64,000 bases of DNA from Rhodococcus sp. 4CII (GTDB lineage: Bacteria; Actinomycetota; Actinomycetes; Mycobacteriales; Mycobacteriaceae). The notes under the pieces are model-generated. The model did not search any database, was not told where the DNA came from, and saw only the letters and a list, made by a program, of their open reading frames with translations. This document shows, piece after piece, positions 33,789 to 41,474 of the stretch. The DNA lies in contig NZ_JACCFE010000002.1 in assembly GCF_014256275.1 (NCBI RefSeq), forward strand, positions 1,984,001 to 2,048,000, in the 5' to 3' direction. Position 1 is the first letter of the stretch; the number at the start of each line of letters is the position of its first letter. Both the position numbers and the translations under genes were made by a program.

Positions 33789-34931
33789 CTATTCGACGCC
33801 GGATTCGACCGGTTCCTCATGGTGGATCCGGCCCCTGGCCTCCACCAGCGGGCGTCCGGTGCCGCCCCATCGGCGGGCGATGATCTCGGCGGCGATGGAC
33901 ACCGCCGTCTCCTCCGGAGTCCGTGCACCGATGTCCAACCCGATGGGACTCGACAACCGGGCGAGTTCGGCGTCGGTCAGGCCGACCTCGCGCAGCCGCT
34001 CCCTCCGGTCCAGGTCGGTTCTGCGCGACCCCATCGCGCCGATGAACGCGACGTCGGGAATGCGCAGTGCCGTCTCGAGGAGGGGGACGTCGAACTTGGG
34101 GTCGTGGGTGAGAACACAGATCACGGTCCGGCCGTCGATCGCCCGGGCCTCGGCCTGTGCCGCGAGATACCGGTGCGGCCAATCCACCACCACCTCGTCG
34201 GCCGTCGGAAATCGCGCGTGCGTCGCGAACACCGGACGGGCGTCGCAGACCGTGACCCGATATCCCATGAACGCACCCTGCCGCGCCACGGCGGCCGCGA
34301 AGTCGATGGCCCCGAACACGAGCATGCGGGGCCGCGGAGCGTAACTGGCGACGAATACCTCCATGCCCTCGCCGCGGCGCTGACCGTCGGCGCCGTAGGT
34401 CAGCACCATGCTCCCGCCCGCCGCCAGCAACCCCCGGGCGTCGTCGGTGATCGCGGAATCGGCGCGCTCCGAACCGAGCGAGCCCGTCACCGCCTCGGGC
34501 CGGACCACCAGCCGGCGCCCCACCCACGAGTCGTCGGGATGCGCGACCACCGTGGCCACCGCGACTGGTAGATGATTCTCGATGTCGTCGACGATCCCGG
34601 CCAGTTCCGGAAAGCTGTGCCGCGCCACCGGCTCGACGAAGATGTCGATGATTCCGCCACACGTGAGGCCCACCTCGAACGCGTTCTCGTCGCTGATGCC
34701 GTAGCGCTGAAGCACCGGGACCCCCGACTCCGCGACCTCGGTCGCGAGTTCGTACACCGCGCCTTCGACGCAGCCACCCGACACCGAACCCGACGCCGTC
34801 CCGTCGGGTGCCACGACCATCGACGCGCCGGCCGGACGCGGCGCGGACCGGAACGTGCGCACCACCGTTCCGACGCCCGCCGTTCCACCCGCGGTCCACA
34901 CGGCCATCAGGTCTGCCAGGACATCCCGCAT
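33789..34931 (-). CDS. XdhC/CoxI-family protein (molybdenum-cofactor maturation)
   Basis: A 380-aa XdhC/CoxI protein. The N-terminal domain has VVRTFRSAPRPAGASM and SGSVSGGCVEGAVYE; the C-terminal Rossmann part has MLVFGAIDFAAAVARQGAFMGYRVTVCDARPVFA, GAMGSRRT and SPIGLDIGARTPEETAVSIAAEI. Such proteins bind Mo cofactor and aid its sulfuration before insertion into xanthine-oxidase-family enzymes. ATG 34931 has GGGAGG 6 bases upstream; the further GTG at 34967 was rejected. It is the first gene of the cox transcript and a second XdhC protein besides the YHS fusion. The 153-base gap upstream is shared with the divergent arsR gene. Confidence 0.88.
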   Translation of the reverse strand: MRDVLADLMAVWTAGGTAGVGTVVRTFRSAPRPAGASMVVAPDGTASGSVSGGCVEGAVYELATEVAESGVPVLQRYGISDENAFEVGLTCGGIIDIFVEPVARHSFPELAGIVDDIENHLPVAVATVVAHPDDSWVGRRLVVRPEAVTGSLGSERADSAITDDARGLLAAGGSMVLTYGADGQRRGEGMEVFVASYAPRPRMLVFGAIDFAAAVARQGAFMGYRVTVCDARPVFATHARFPTADEVVVDWPHRYLAAQAEARAIDGRTVICVLTHDPKFDVPLLETALRIPDVAFIGAMGSRRTDLDRRERLREVGLTDAELARLSSPIGLDIGARTPEETAVSIAAEIIARRWGGTGRPLVEARGRIHHEEPVESGVE

Positions 34932-35050
34932 CAGCAGCCTCCCAGTCGGGTCCGGCGTGGGATACACGCTCAGCTACAAGACTATCGCCGCGTCGGGTCC
35001 TGGTCGGGAGACCGGAACACCGACGTCCGCCCGGGGATTACATTCCTTGC

Positions 35051-35064
35051 CGCGTATATACGCG
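35051..35064. promoter_or_regulatory. Perfect palindrome in front of arsR
   Basis: CGCGTATATACGCG, a 14-bp perfect palindrome whose TATATA centre could also be a -10 box, lies 21-34 bases before the arsR start. ArsR proteins usually bind such A/T-centred palindromes over their own promoter. In the other direction it could also affect the divergent xdhC-cox promoter, since both share the 34932-35084 gap. Confidence 0.55.
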
Positions 35065-35084
35065 AAGAGGCATACTCGGTTTTC

Positions 35085-35396
35085 ATGGCACCTGACGTGT
35101 TCACCGTGGTCGCCGAACCGCAGAGGCGCAGGATCCTCGAACGGCTGCGAACCGGCCACGCCAGCGTCGGCGAACTCGTCGACCACCTCGCACTGCCGCA
35201 GCCGACCGTGTCGAAACATCTACGGGTACTGCGGCAGGCGGGGTTCGTCACCTGCCGCACCGCCGCGCAGCAGCGCATCTACAGCCTGCACCGCGAACCG
35301 TTCGACGAGTTCGACGAGTGGCTGCAGCCGTACCGCCAGCTGTGGACCCACCACTTCGACGCCCTGGGGCGGCACCTCGATTCGAAGGAGAACTGA
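35085..35396 (+). CDS. ArsR-family transcriptional regulator
   Basis: A 103-aa winged-helix protein: FTVVAEPQRRRILERLR, SVGELVDHLALPQPTVSKHLRVLRQAGFV, then the wing RTAAQQRIYSL. No metal-binding cysteine cluster is present, so it belongs to the non-metal ArsR group that regulates SRPBCC partners. Two bases separate its stop from the SRPBCC gene start (TGAC-ATG), forming the common arsR-SRPBCC pair. ATG 35085 was chosen at the natural beginning of the HTH (MAPDVF); the frame upstream is unrelated. Confidence 0.9.
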   Translation: MAPDVFTVVAEPQRRRILERLRTGHASVGELVDHLALPQPTVSKHLRVLRQAGFVTCRTAAQQRIYSLHREPFDEFDEWLQPYRQLWTHHFDALGRHLDSKEN

Positions 35397-35397
35397 C

Positions 35398-35961
35398 ATG
35401 ACCGAGTCGGACGCACGACGCGACTTTCGTCCCGGCCCACTACGGCACGTCGAGGTGAGCCGGGGCGGCACCCGGTGGGCCCTGACATTCGTCCGCGACT
35501 TCACCCACTCCGCCTCGGCGCTGTGGACGGCACTCACCGATCCGGGGGAACTCCCCCAGTGGGCGCCCTACACCGCCGACCGCGACCTCGGATCGGTCGG
35601 ACCCGCCACCCTGATCATGATCGACGGGGACGAGCGCACCGAACTCGACGGCACCGTCACCCGCGCCGACGCACCCTGCGTCCTCGAACATGCCTGGGGC
35701 GAAGACGTACTGCTGTGGAGGATCGAGGGAACCGACTCGGGCACCCGGTTGACGTTGCGCCACACGCTCGACGACCAGCGCACCGCGGCGATGACGGCGG
35801 CCGGGTGGCACCTGTGCCTCGACGTCGCGGAGGCCCTCCTCGACGGCAACCCGGTCGGGCCGATCGTCGGCGCCGAGGCGATGACCCACGGCTGGCGCGA
35901 ACTCAACGAGCAGTACTCCGCACGCCTCGGCCTCGAACCGATCGATCCGACGCTGCCCTGA
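35398..35961 (+). CDS. SRPBCC (AHSA1-like) domain protein
   Basis: A 187-aa protein with an AHSA1/START-like fold: FVRDFTHSASALWTALTDPGELPQWAPYTADRDL, then DVLLWRIEGTDSGTRLTLRHTLDD, and GWHLCLDVAEALLDG. These proteins bind hydrophobic small ligands; partners of ArsR regulators often are their only target gene. AAGGAG at 35385-35390 serves as ribosome-binding site. The ligand is unknown. Confidence 0.88.
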   Translation: MTESDARRDFRPGPLRHVEVSRGGTRWALTFVRDFTHSASALWTALTDPGELPQWAPYTADRDLGSVGPATLIMIDGDERTELDGTVTRADAPCVLEHAWGEDVLLWRIEGTDSGTRLTLRHTLDDQRTAAMTAAGWHLCLDVAEALLDGNPVGPIVGAEAMTHGWRELNEQYSARLGLEPIDPTLP

Positions 35962-36003
35962 ATTCGCCGACGGCGGCCGCCCGGCCCCCGGTACCGTCGA
36001 TCC

Positions 36004-36354
36004 ATGGGACTGCAGTGGGAAGCCGTGGTGGTCAACGCCGTCGATCCGACCGCCCTGGGGCGATGGTGGGCCGACGCGCTGGGCTGGGGCGCCGTGATCG
36101 ACTCCGACGGCGACGTCCATATCCGGCCCGAGGCCGACAGCCACCCGGAAATTCTGTTCGTGGCCGTGCCGGATCCGAAACAGATCCAGAACCGCCTCCA
36201 TCTCGACTTCCGCCCCGAGAATCAGGACGCCGAAGTCGAGCGGCTTGTCGCCCTCGGCGCCCGGCGCGCGGACGTCGGTCAGGGCGAGCAGAGTTGGGTG
36301 GTACTCGCCGATCCCGAGGGCAACGAGTTCTGTGTGCTCTCCGGTCGACGCTGA
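36004..36354 (+). CDS. VOC-family (glyoxalase-like) protein
   Basis: A 116-aa single-domain protein of the actinobacterial 'glyoxalase-like' type: opening WEAVVVNAVDPTALGRWWADALGW, central LHLDFRP (a potential metal His), and closing VVLADPEGNEFCVL (Glu). Such proteins may be small-molecule-binding or resistance proteins; no substrate can be named. It converges on the sigma-factor gene (7-base gap). Confidence 0.82.
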   Translation: MGLQWEAVVVNAVDPTALGRWWADALGWGAVIDSDGDVHIRPEADSHPEILFVAVPDPKQIQNRLHLDFRPENQDAEVERLVALGARRADVGQGEQSWVVLADPEGNEFCVLSGRR

Positions 36355-36361
36355 CGTCCGC

Positions 36362-36841
36362 TCAGGCCGCCGTCGCCCGTAGCGACCGCAGGGCCTCGTG
36401 CTGCACGACGAGTACTCGGCTCACCGGCAATCCGAGCACGCCCGCGGTGTCGTGGGCGGAAAGTCCGTCGATGACGCGCAGCAGGACGATCTCCCGGGCA
36501 GTGGGGTCGAGATCGTGCAGCAAGCGCGCCACTTCGGGCGGGACGTCGGAATTTCCGGAACCGGGATGTCCGTGTGCGACCGTCCCGCTCACGATGCGGT
36601 ACACCTCGCGGACGGGATGGTCGCTGCGGGCGAGGGACGGAAGTTCCCGCGCCACCGCGAGCAGTGCCTCCTGCGCGACCTCGTCGGCCGGCCGGACGGA
36701 CTGCGGGGAAATCCCCACGCGCGTCCGACAATAACGTACTATCTGCGGCCACAGCGTCGTCATCACTCGCCGGACTGCCTCGCGGTCCCCCGCCGCGGCG
36801 GCCGCGGCCGCCGAATGCAGTTCCTCGTCAAGCACACTCAT
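36362..36841 (-). CDS. SigD-like ECF sigma factor
   Basis: About 159 aa from ATG 36841 (MSVLDEELHS; GAGGG 4 bases upstream); a start at 36946 would add 35 residues. Region 2 is AAAAGDREAVRRVMTTLWPQIVRYCRTRVG with ADEVAQEALLAVA; region 4 is LDPTAREIVLLRVIDGLSAHDTAGVLGL, SRVLVVQHEALRSLR. It resembles mycobacterial SigD, but the region 2.3/2.4 area is unusual (HPVREVYRIVSGTVAHGHPG rather than the FLYGIAAHKVADAHR type), so promoter melting may be altered. No anti-sigma gene adjoins. Confidence 0.72.
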   Translation of the reverse strand: MSVLDEELHSAAAAAAAGDREAVRRVMTTLWPQIVRYCRTRVGISPQSVRPADEVAQEALLAVARELPSLARSDHPVREVYRIVSGTVAHGHPGSGNSDVPPEVARLLHDLDPTAREIVLLRVIDGLSAHDTAGVLGLPVSRVLVVQHEALRSLRATAA

Positions 36842-36964
36842 GTCACCCTCGTTCCCCCGACCTCGCCGCACCCGGTGACCCGTCACGGCCCTTCCGTTCT
36901 CATCTTCCGACACACGAGGAGTCGACACATCAGGGAAGTTCCCCATTTCCCTGCGCGTAAACCC

Positions 36965-37426
36965 CTACATGTCCGGCTTCTTCCGCAGGTTCTTGGTCTG
37001 GCCTCGTCGCTTCTTGGCCTCGAGTCTTCGCCGCTGCGACCCCTTGGTGGCCGTGGTCGGACGCCGGGTGCGGGGTTCGGCCAGGACGGCCGCCCGCAGC
37101 AGGGCTGCCATCCGGGCCCGTGCCGCGCGCCGATTACGCAGTTGCGAACGGGTTTCGGACGCGACCACGCTGACCACACCGTCAACGAGCCTGTGTCCCA
37201 GCCGAATCTGCATGCGCTCGAGCTGGGCGGGCGTCAGCGTCGACAACGTCCACAGGTTCACCCGCAACTCCACCCGCGAGTCGGTGGTGTTGACTCCCTG
37301 ACCGCCGGGACCGCCGGCGCGGGAGAACCGCCACTGCAACTCGGCGGCGGGAACGACCAGCGATCGCGTGATCTCGAGGTCGTCGGTGACGTCGCCACCG
37401 GGAAACACCGGAGAAACGTCGCTCAC
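36965..37426 (-). CDS. arfB: ArfB: ribosome-rescue peptidyl-tRNA hydrolase
   Basis: A 153-aa class-I release-factor-like protein. The catalytic GGQ motif is in FSRAGGPGGQGVNTTDSRVEL (about residues 35-54), and a basic C-terminal tail (RRRLEAKKRRGQTKNLRKK) enters the empty mRNA channel of stalled ribosomes. It releases peptides from non-stop ribosomes. GTG 37426 overlaps the stop of the esterase gene upstream (GTGA). Confidence 0.92.
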   Translation of the reverse strand: MSDVSPVFPGGDVTDDLEITRSLVVPAAELQWRFSRAGGPGGQGVNTTDSRVELRVNLWTLSTLTPAQLERMQIRLGHRLVDGVVSVVASETRSQLRNRRAARARMAALLRAAVLAEPRTRRPTTATKGSQRRRLEAKKRRGQTKNLRKKPDM

Positions 37427-38454
37427 ACTCCCAGCGCCCTAGCGAGCACCGGCCAGGAATCGTGAAGGTCGTCCTGCCAGTACCCCCACGAGTGTGTACC
37501 CGAGTTACGGAAACTTTCGGTTGCAGGTATTCCCAATTCGCCCAGGCGATCCGTGAATCGATGCGTGCAGTAGTTGGTCACCGCTTCGATGGGTCCACCC
37601 GCGTAGATCTGACGGGCGAGCGTGGCGACGTTGCCGTCGATCCCGGGACCGGCCAGGGTCTCGTGGCGTCCCGGCAGCCCGTTGCCGTTGGAGAGGAACA
37701 GTTCGGTTCCCCGCAACTTGTCGGCATGGACGTAGGGATCGTTGGCCGCCCACGCCGGATCGTCCGGCTCGCCATACATGTTGACGGGACTGCCGTAACC
37801 GTAGTTGTCCATGGTGATCTTGATGAAGAGCTGACCGAGCGGATCACTGGTCAGGGCGCAACCGCTGTAGGCGGCCACGCCGCGGAACAGTCCGGGAGCG
37901 GCGATCGCCAGCTGCAGAGCCGCGGTGCCCACCCGCGACATCCCGGCCAGCGCGTTGACCCCGTTGGTGCCGAGGGCGGCGTCGACCACCGGTGGAAGTT
38001 CCTGGGTCATAAAGGTCTTCCACTTGTTCACCCCCATCACCGGATCGGGGCTCTTCCAGTCCGTCCAATACGCGTTCTCGCCGCCGGAAGGGCTGACGAC
38101 GTTGACGTTCTGATCCGAGAGGAACTCTTCGACATCGGTCTTCTCCCGTCGAACCTCACCGTCGAGGAAGTACAGCGTGGGCCTCGGCGCACTCGTATCG
38201 GCGGGGCGCTGGACGTGCACCGGCACGACCCTCTGCATCGACGCCGAGAAGACGTGCAGCGTCAGATGTCTCGGATCGATCACGGTGACGTCGTCGAGCG
38301 TCGACCCGTTGGGCGCCGTCGCGGAACCGAGCGCGTGGCCGGTGTCGACGATAGGATCGGCGGTCGCGACGGCGCCGCCGAGGCCGAGGGACACCACGGT
38401 GACGGCCGCGACTGCCGCTGTGCGCAATTTCCCCCGAAACATGTGTCGTCTCAC
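37423..38454 (-). CDS. Secreted esterase / antigen-85-type mycolyltransferase family protein
   Basis: About 343 aa. The N-terminal signal peptide (FRGKLRTAAVAAVTVVSLGLGGAVATA|DP) is followed by an alpha/beta-hydrolase of the antigen 85 family: PTLYFLDG, the nucleophile elbow GMSRVGTAAL, and the C-terminal histidine in NSGTHSWGYWQDDL, the hallmark of mycolyltransferases. It may transfer mycolic acids to trehalose or arabinogalactan in the envelope. GTG 38454 is taken because GGAGGG lies 12 bases upstream; ATG 38442 is the alternative. Confidence 0.82.
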   Translation of the reverse strand: MRRHMFRGKLRTAAVAAVTVVSLGLGGAVATADPIVDTGHALGSATAPNGSTLDDVTVIDPRHLTLHVFSASMQRVVPVHVQRPADTSAPRPTLYFLDGEVRREKTDVEEFLSDQNVNVVSPSGGENAYWTDWKSPDPVMGVNKWKTFMTQELPPVVDAALGTNGVNALAGMSRVGTAALQLAIAAPGLFRGVAAYSGCALTSDPLGQLFIKITMDNYGYGSPVNMYGEPDDPAWAANDPYVHADKLRGTELFLSNGNGLPGRHETLAGPGIDGNVATLARQIYAGGPIEAVTNYCTHRFTDRLGELGIPATESFRNSGTHSWGYWQDDLHDSWPVLARALGV

Positions 38455-38586
38455 GACCGCATACCGCCCTCCACCCGCACGAATCCCGGTCCCGGGGCAT
38501 GCTAACAGTTCCCACCTTGCCGAGTAACGGAAGAGCCTTTCCGTGCGATGAACATCCGACCCCCCAAAGTTCATTGAAGGACCGGC

Positions 38587-39666
38587 ATGACCTTCCCCCC
38601 GCCCTCGTCGCCCGTCACTCGCAGGAAGTGGCCCTGGATCACCGGCGGCATCGTCGTAGCCGTGGCTGTGTTCTCGTTCCTCAGCCCCGCACAGGACGAC
38701 CAATCGGCCCAGGCCACAGCAGCATCCGCGGCCGCGACACCCGCGGTCGCCACGTCGACGACTGCGAGTGTGGCGTCGAGTTCCTCGACACCGGTGCCGG
38801 TTTCGTCTGCGCTCGCCCTCTCTCCGATCGAGCCCGCCGTGGCCGACGGCGCCGACGCGACCGCCGCGCTGCAGCAACTCGCCGGTCTCGACATCAAGGG
38901 ACGCGCACCGAAGACCGGCTACGACCGCGACCTCTTCGGACAGGCGTGGACCGACGACGTCACGGTCGAGGGCGGTCACAACGGCTGCGACACGCGCAAC
39001 GACATCCTCGGGCGCGATCTCGAGCAGATCGTGTTCAAGCCGGGCACCCACGACTGCGCGGTGCAGACCGGAACGCTGCACGACCCGTACACCGGCACCA
39101 CCATCGCGTTCGTCCGCGGCGAGGGCACGTCGAACGCCGTGCAGATCGATCACGTCGTCGCGCTGTCCGATGCCTGGCAGAAGGGTGCACAGCAGCTCGA
39201 CACCGCGACCCGGGTCAACTTCGCGAACGATCCGCGGAACCTCGAGGCCGTCGACGGACCCGCCAACCAGCAGAAATCGGACGGCGACGCCGCCACCTGG
39301 CTACCCCCGAACAAGAGTTACCGGTGCACCTATGTGGCCGATCAGGTGGCGGTGAAAGCCGCGTACGGGCTGTGGGTGACCCAGGCCGAGCACGACGCGA
39401 TCGCCCGGGTCCTGCAGGACTGCGGGGCCGCGACACCGGCCGCGGCGCCCGTCCCGACGACGAGCACGGTGCCCGAACCCGCACCGGCGCCTGTTCCCGC
39501 TCCGGCGCCCGCGCCGGTCCCGTTCGTCGACACGGCATCCCCGAGCGACGTCTACTACAAGAACTGCGCTGCAGCCAGGGCTGCCGGTGCGGCACCGGTC
39601 CACATCGGCGAGCCGGGCTACGGCACACATCTCGATCGCGACGGCGACGGTGTCGGCTGTGAGTGA
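38587..39666 (+). CDS. Secreted DUF1524 (HNH-like) nuclease with excalibur domain
   Basis: A 359-aa protein. One N-terminal membrane/signal segment (WPWITGGIVVAVAVFSFL) is followed by a Ser/Thr/Ala-rich spacer, then the GmrSD-type DUF1524 domain (about 95-275): GYDRDLFG, GCDTRNDIL, the catalytic DHVVALSDAW, and NDPRNLEAVDG-x-ANQQKSD. A Pro/Ala repeat linker leads to a C-terminal excalibur calcium-binding motif (DRDGDGVGCE). It looks like an extracellular metal-dependent nuclease or wall-associated enzyme. ATG 38587 follows AAGGA. A second copy without excalibur lies at 46587-47348. Confidence 0.85.
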   Translation: MTFPPPSSPVTRRKWPWITGGIVVAVAVFSFLSPAQDDQSAQATAASAAATPAVATSTTASVASSSSTPVPVSSALALSPIEPAVADGADATAALQQLAGLDIKGRAPKTGYDRDLFGQAWTDDVTVEGGHNGCDTRNDILGRDLEQIVFKPGTHDCAVQTGTLHDPYTGTTIAFVRGEGTSNAVQIDHVVALSDAWQKGAQQLDTATRVNFANDPRNLEAVDGPANQQKSDGDAATWLPPNKSYRCTYVADQVAVKAAYGLWVTQAEHDAIARVLQDCGAATPAAAPVPTTSTVPEPAPAPVPAPAPAPVPFVDTASPSDVYYKNCAAARAAGAAPVHIGEPGYGTHLDRDGDGVGCE

Positions 39667-39697
39667 ACCAGGCCTGCCGAGACACGCACCGCGACCG

Positions 39698-39709
39698 CAG
39701 GTTAACCTG
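39698..39709. promoter_or_regulatory. 12-bp palindrome upstream of the small LuxR gene
   Basis: CAGGTTAACCTG is a perfect 12-bp palindrome about 64 bases upstream of the LuxR-domain gene start (39773). A further CCTGCAGG palindrome follows at 39715-39722. LuxR/NarL regulators bind short dyads of this kind, so it is a candidate autoregulatory site. Confidence 0.35.
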
Positions 39710-39772
39710 AACTGCCTGCAGGGACGTCGGGTACCTGTAGCTCTCTGTACATGTCAGAAAGATGAGATCGGC

Positions 39773-40069
39773 ATGACCACTGCACCCGACGCACTCGGGC
39801 ACCCCCCTCACACCGGCGAACCGCCCCTCACCCGCACCTACGTGAAGCCGGCCTTGTCGGCCCGCGAGGTCGAAGTGCTCCGGCACTGGTTGCGCGGCGA
39901 CTCCAAACTCGCCGTCGCCGCCGACCTCCACATCGCCCTCGGAACGGTCAATACCCACCTGACCCGGATCCGCGAGAAGTATGCGCTGGTCGGGCGTGAC
40001 GCGTCGACCAAGACGGCATTGCTCGTGCGGGCGCTTCAGGACGGGATCATTACCATCGCCGAACTCTGA
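39773..40069 (+). CDS. Stand-alone LuxR-type HTH protein
   Basis: A 98-aa protein that is essentially one LuxR/GerE DNA-binding domain (about 30-95: LSAREVEVLRHWLRGDSKLAVAADLHIALGTVNTHLTRIREKYALVGR). No receiver or ligand domain precedes it; the first ~28 residues are Pro-rich and look disordered. ATG 39773 is the only reasonable start, with a weak ribosome-binding site. It is convergent with the FMN-oxidase gene (3-base gap). The target is unknown. Confidence 0.8.
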   Translation: MTTAPDALGHPPHTGEPPLTRTYVKPALSAREVEVLRHWLRGDSKLAVAADLHIALGTVNTHLTRIREKYALVGRDASTKTALLVRALQDGIITIAEL

Positions 40070-40072
40070 CGG

Positions 40073-41359
40073 CTACGCCCGGCGCAGCGCGTCGCGGTCG
40101 ATCTCGGCCACCGACGTCAGCCCGCTGAGCCCCATCGTGAGGTCGAATTCGGCGATCACGTTGGCCGTCGCGTCCCGCGCGCCGGCCTGACCCGCGAGGG
40201 CCAGACCGTACAGGTGGGGCCGGCCGAGCGTCACCGCGTCCGCACCGAGCGCGAGGGCCTTGAAGACGTCTGCTCCCGTGCGGATTCCGCTGTCGAGGAG
40301 CAGCGTCAAGCGGCCGTCGACGACGGGCGCGATGTCGACGAGTGCGTCCAGCGACGACACGCTGCCGTCCACCTGTCGCCCACCGTGATTCGACACGACG
40401 AGGCCGTCGACTCCCGCGTCGAGTGCACGCCGGGCGTCGTCGGGGTGGAGCACGCCCTTCAGGAGGATCGGGAGCGACGTCCGGCTGCGCAGGGTCTCGA
40501 TGTCTGCCCAGCTCAACGACGGACGGGAATAGATGTCGAGGAACGTCTCCACGGCGGCCCTGGGTTCCGGCGAGCGGAGGTTGTCGAGGAAGCGGCCCGG
40601 GAAGCGCCGGGTCATCGACACCAGCGACCGGATCGCGCCGAGCGTCACCTCGACGTCCGGCTTCTTGGCCGCAGCCTTGATCCGGTCGTGCACGATTCTG
40701 CGGAACACCGGGTCGGACGTGTACTGCGCGATCCCCTGCCCCTGAGCGAACGGCAGCGAGCCGAGGTTGAGGTCTTCCGGTCGCCAGCCGAGCATCGTCG
40801 TGTCGAGGGTCACGACGACCGCGTCCGCGCGAATGTTCTCCGCGCGCTGGAGCAGGCTGTCCACGAGCTCGTCGTCCGTGCTCCAGTACAGCTGGAACCA
40901 CCGGGGCGCATCCCCCATCGCCGCCGCGCTCTCCTCCATCGGGGCGCAGCCCTGGTTGGAGAAGATGTACGGCACACCCAGTTCCGCGGCGGCCGCGGCG
41001 ATGGCCACGTCGGCCTCCGGCCTCGCCAGTTCGGCCGCGCCGACGGGAGCGAGCAGCACCGGCGCCGGAATCCGGCGCCCGAACAGTTCCACGCCGATGT
41101 CGCGCCGCGAGACGTCGCGCAGCACCCGGGGAACGATCTGCCACTTGTCGAACGCGTCCCGGTTGGCCTGCATCGTGCGACCCAGTCCGGCGCCGCCGTG
41201 CACGTAGGCCCAGCCCTTCGCGCTCATCTTCTTTCGCGCGCGCCGCTCGAGCGTGTCGAAGTCGGCGGGAACGGTGGGCGTGCGCCCGAGAACGCCGTCG
41301 CGGTAGATCAGATTCTGACGGGCCCGGCCCGGGCTGTCCTGGTTCTCGCTCGCAGACAT
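40073..41359 (-). CDS. FMN-dependent alpha-hydroxy-acid oxidase/dehydrogenase (lactate type)
   Basis: A 428-aa flavoprotein of the L-lactate oxidase / lactate 2-monooxygenase / mandelate dehydrogenase family. The catalytic histidine lies in VVSNHGGRQVDGS, substrate arginine in the same block; PAPVLLAPVG, FQLYWSTDDE and LDSGIRTGADVFKALALGAD line the FMN site. It should oxidise L-lactate or a related 2-hydroxy acid. ATG 41359 (MSASENQ) has only a weak ribosome-binding site. A CRP/GlxR-like site lies at 41419-41434 in the gap to the VOC gene. Confidence 0.88.
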   Translation of the reverse strand: MSASENQDSPGRARQNLIYRDGVLGRTPTVPADFDTLERRARKKMSAKGWAYVHGGAGLGRTMQANRDAFDKWQIVPRVLRDVSRRDIGVELFGRRIPAPVLLAPVGAAELARPEADVAIAAAAAELGVPYIFSNQGCAPMEESAAAMGDAPRWFQLYWSTDDELVDSLLQRAENIRADAVVVTLDTTMLGWRPEDLNLGSLPFAQGQGIAQYTSDPVFRRIVHDRIKAAAKKPDVEVTLGAIRSLVSMTRRFPGRFLDNLRSPEPRAAVETFLDIYSRPSLSWADIETLRSRTSLPILLKGVLHPDDARRALDAGVDGLVVSNHGGRQVDGSVSSLDALVDIAPVVDGRLTLLLDSGIRTGADVFKALALGADAVTLGRPHLYGLALAGQAGARDATANVIAEFDLTMGLSGLTSVAEIDRDALRRA

Positions 41360-41418
41360 GGGCAGAGTCTTGCACAACGCAACACGGACCGGCGCCGGGT
41401 CGGCGGGACGCGTAGGTT

Positions 41419-41434
41419 TGTGACCGGCCCCACA
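41419..41434. promoter_or_regulatory. CRP/GlxR-like site (one mismatch)
   Basis: TGTGA-N6-CCACA, one base off the TGTGA-N6-TCACA consensus, lies in the 115-base gap between the divergent FMN-oxidase gene (start 41359) and the two-domain VOC gene (start 41475). Lactate-utilisation genes of corynebacteria are under GlxR control, so the position makes sense, but one imperfect site is weak evidence. Confidence 0.35.
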
Positions 41435-41474
41435 TGGTGCGCCACTTCGCTCACAGACGTCCTAGGAGACCGCG

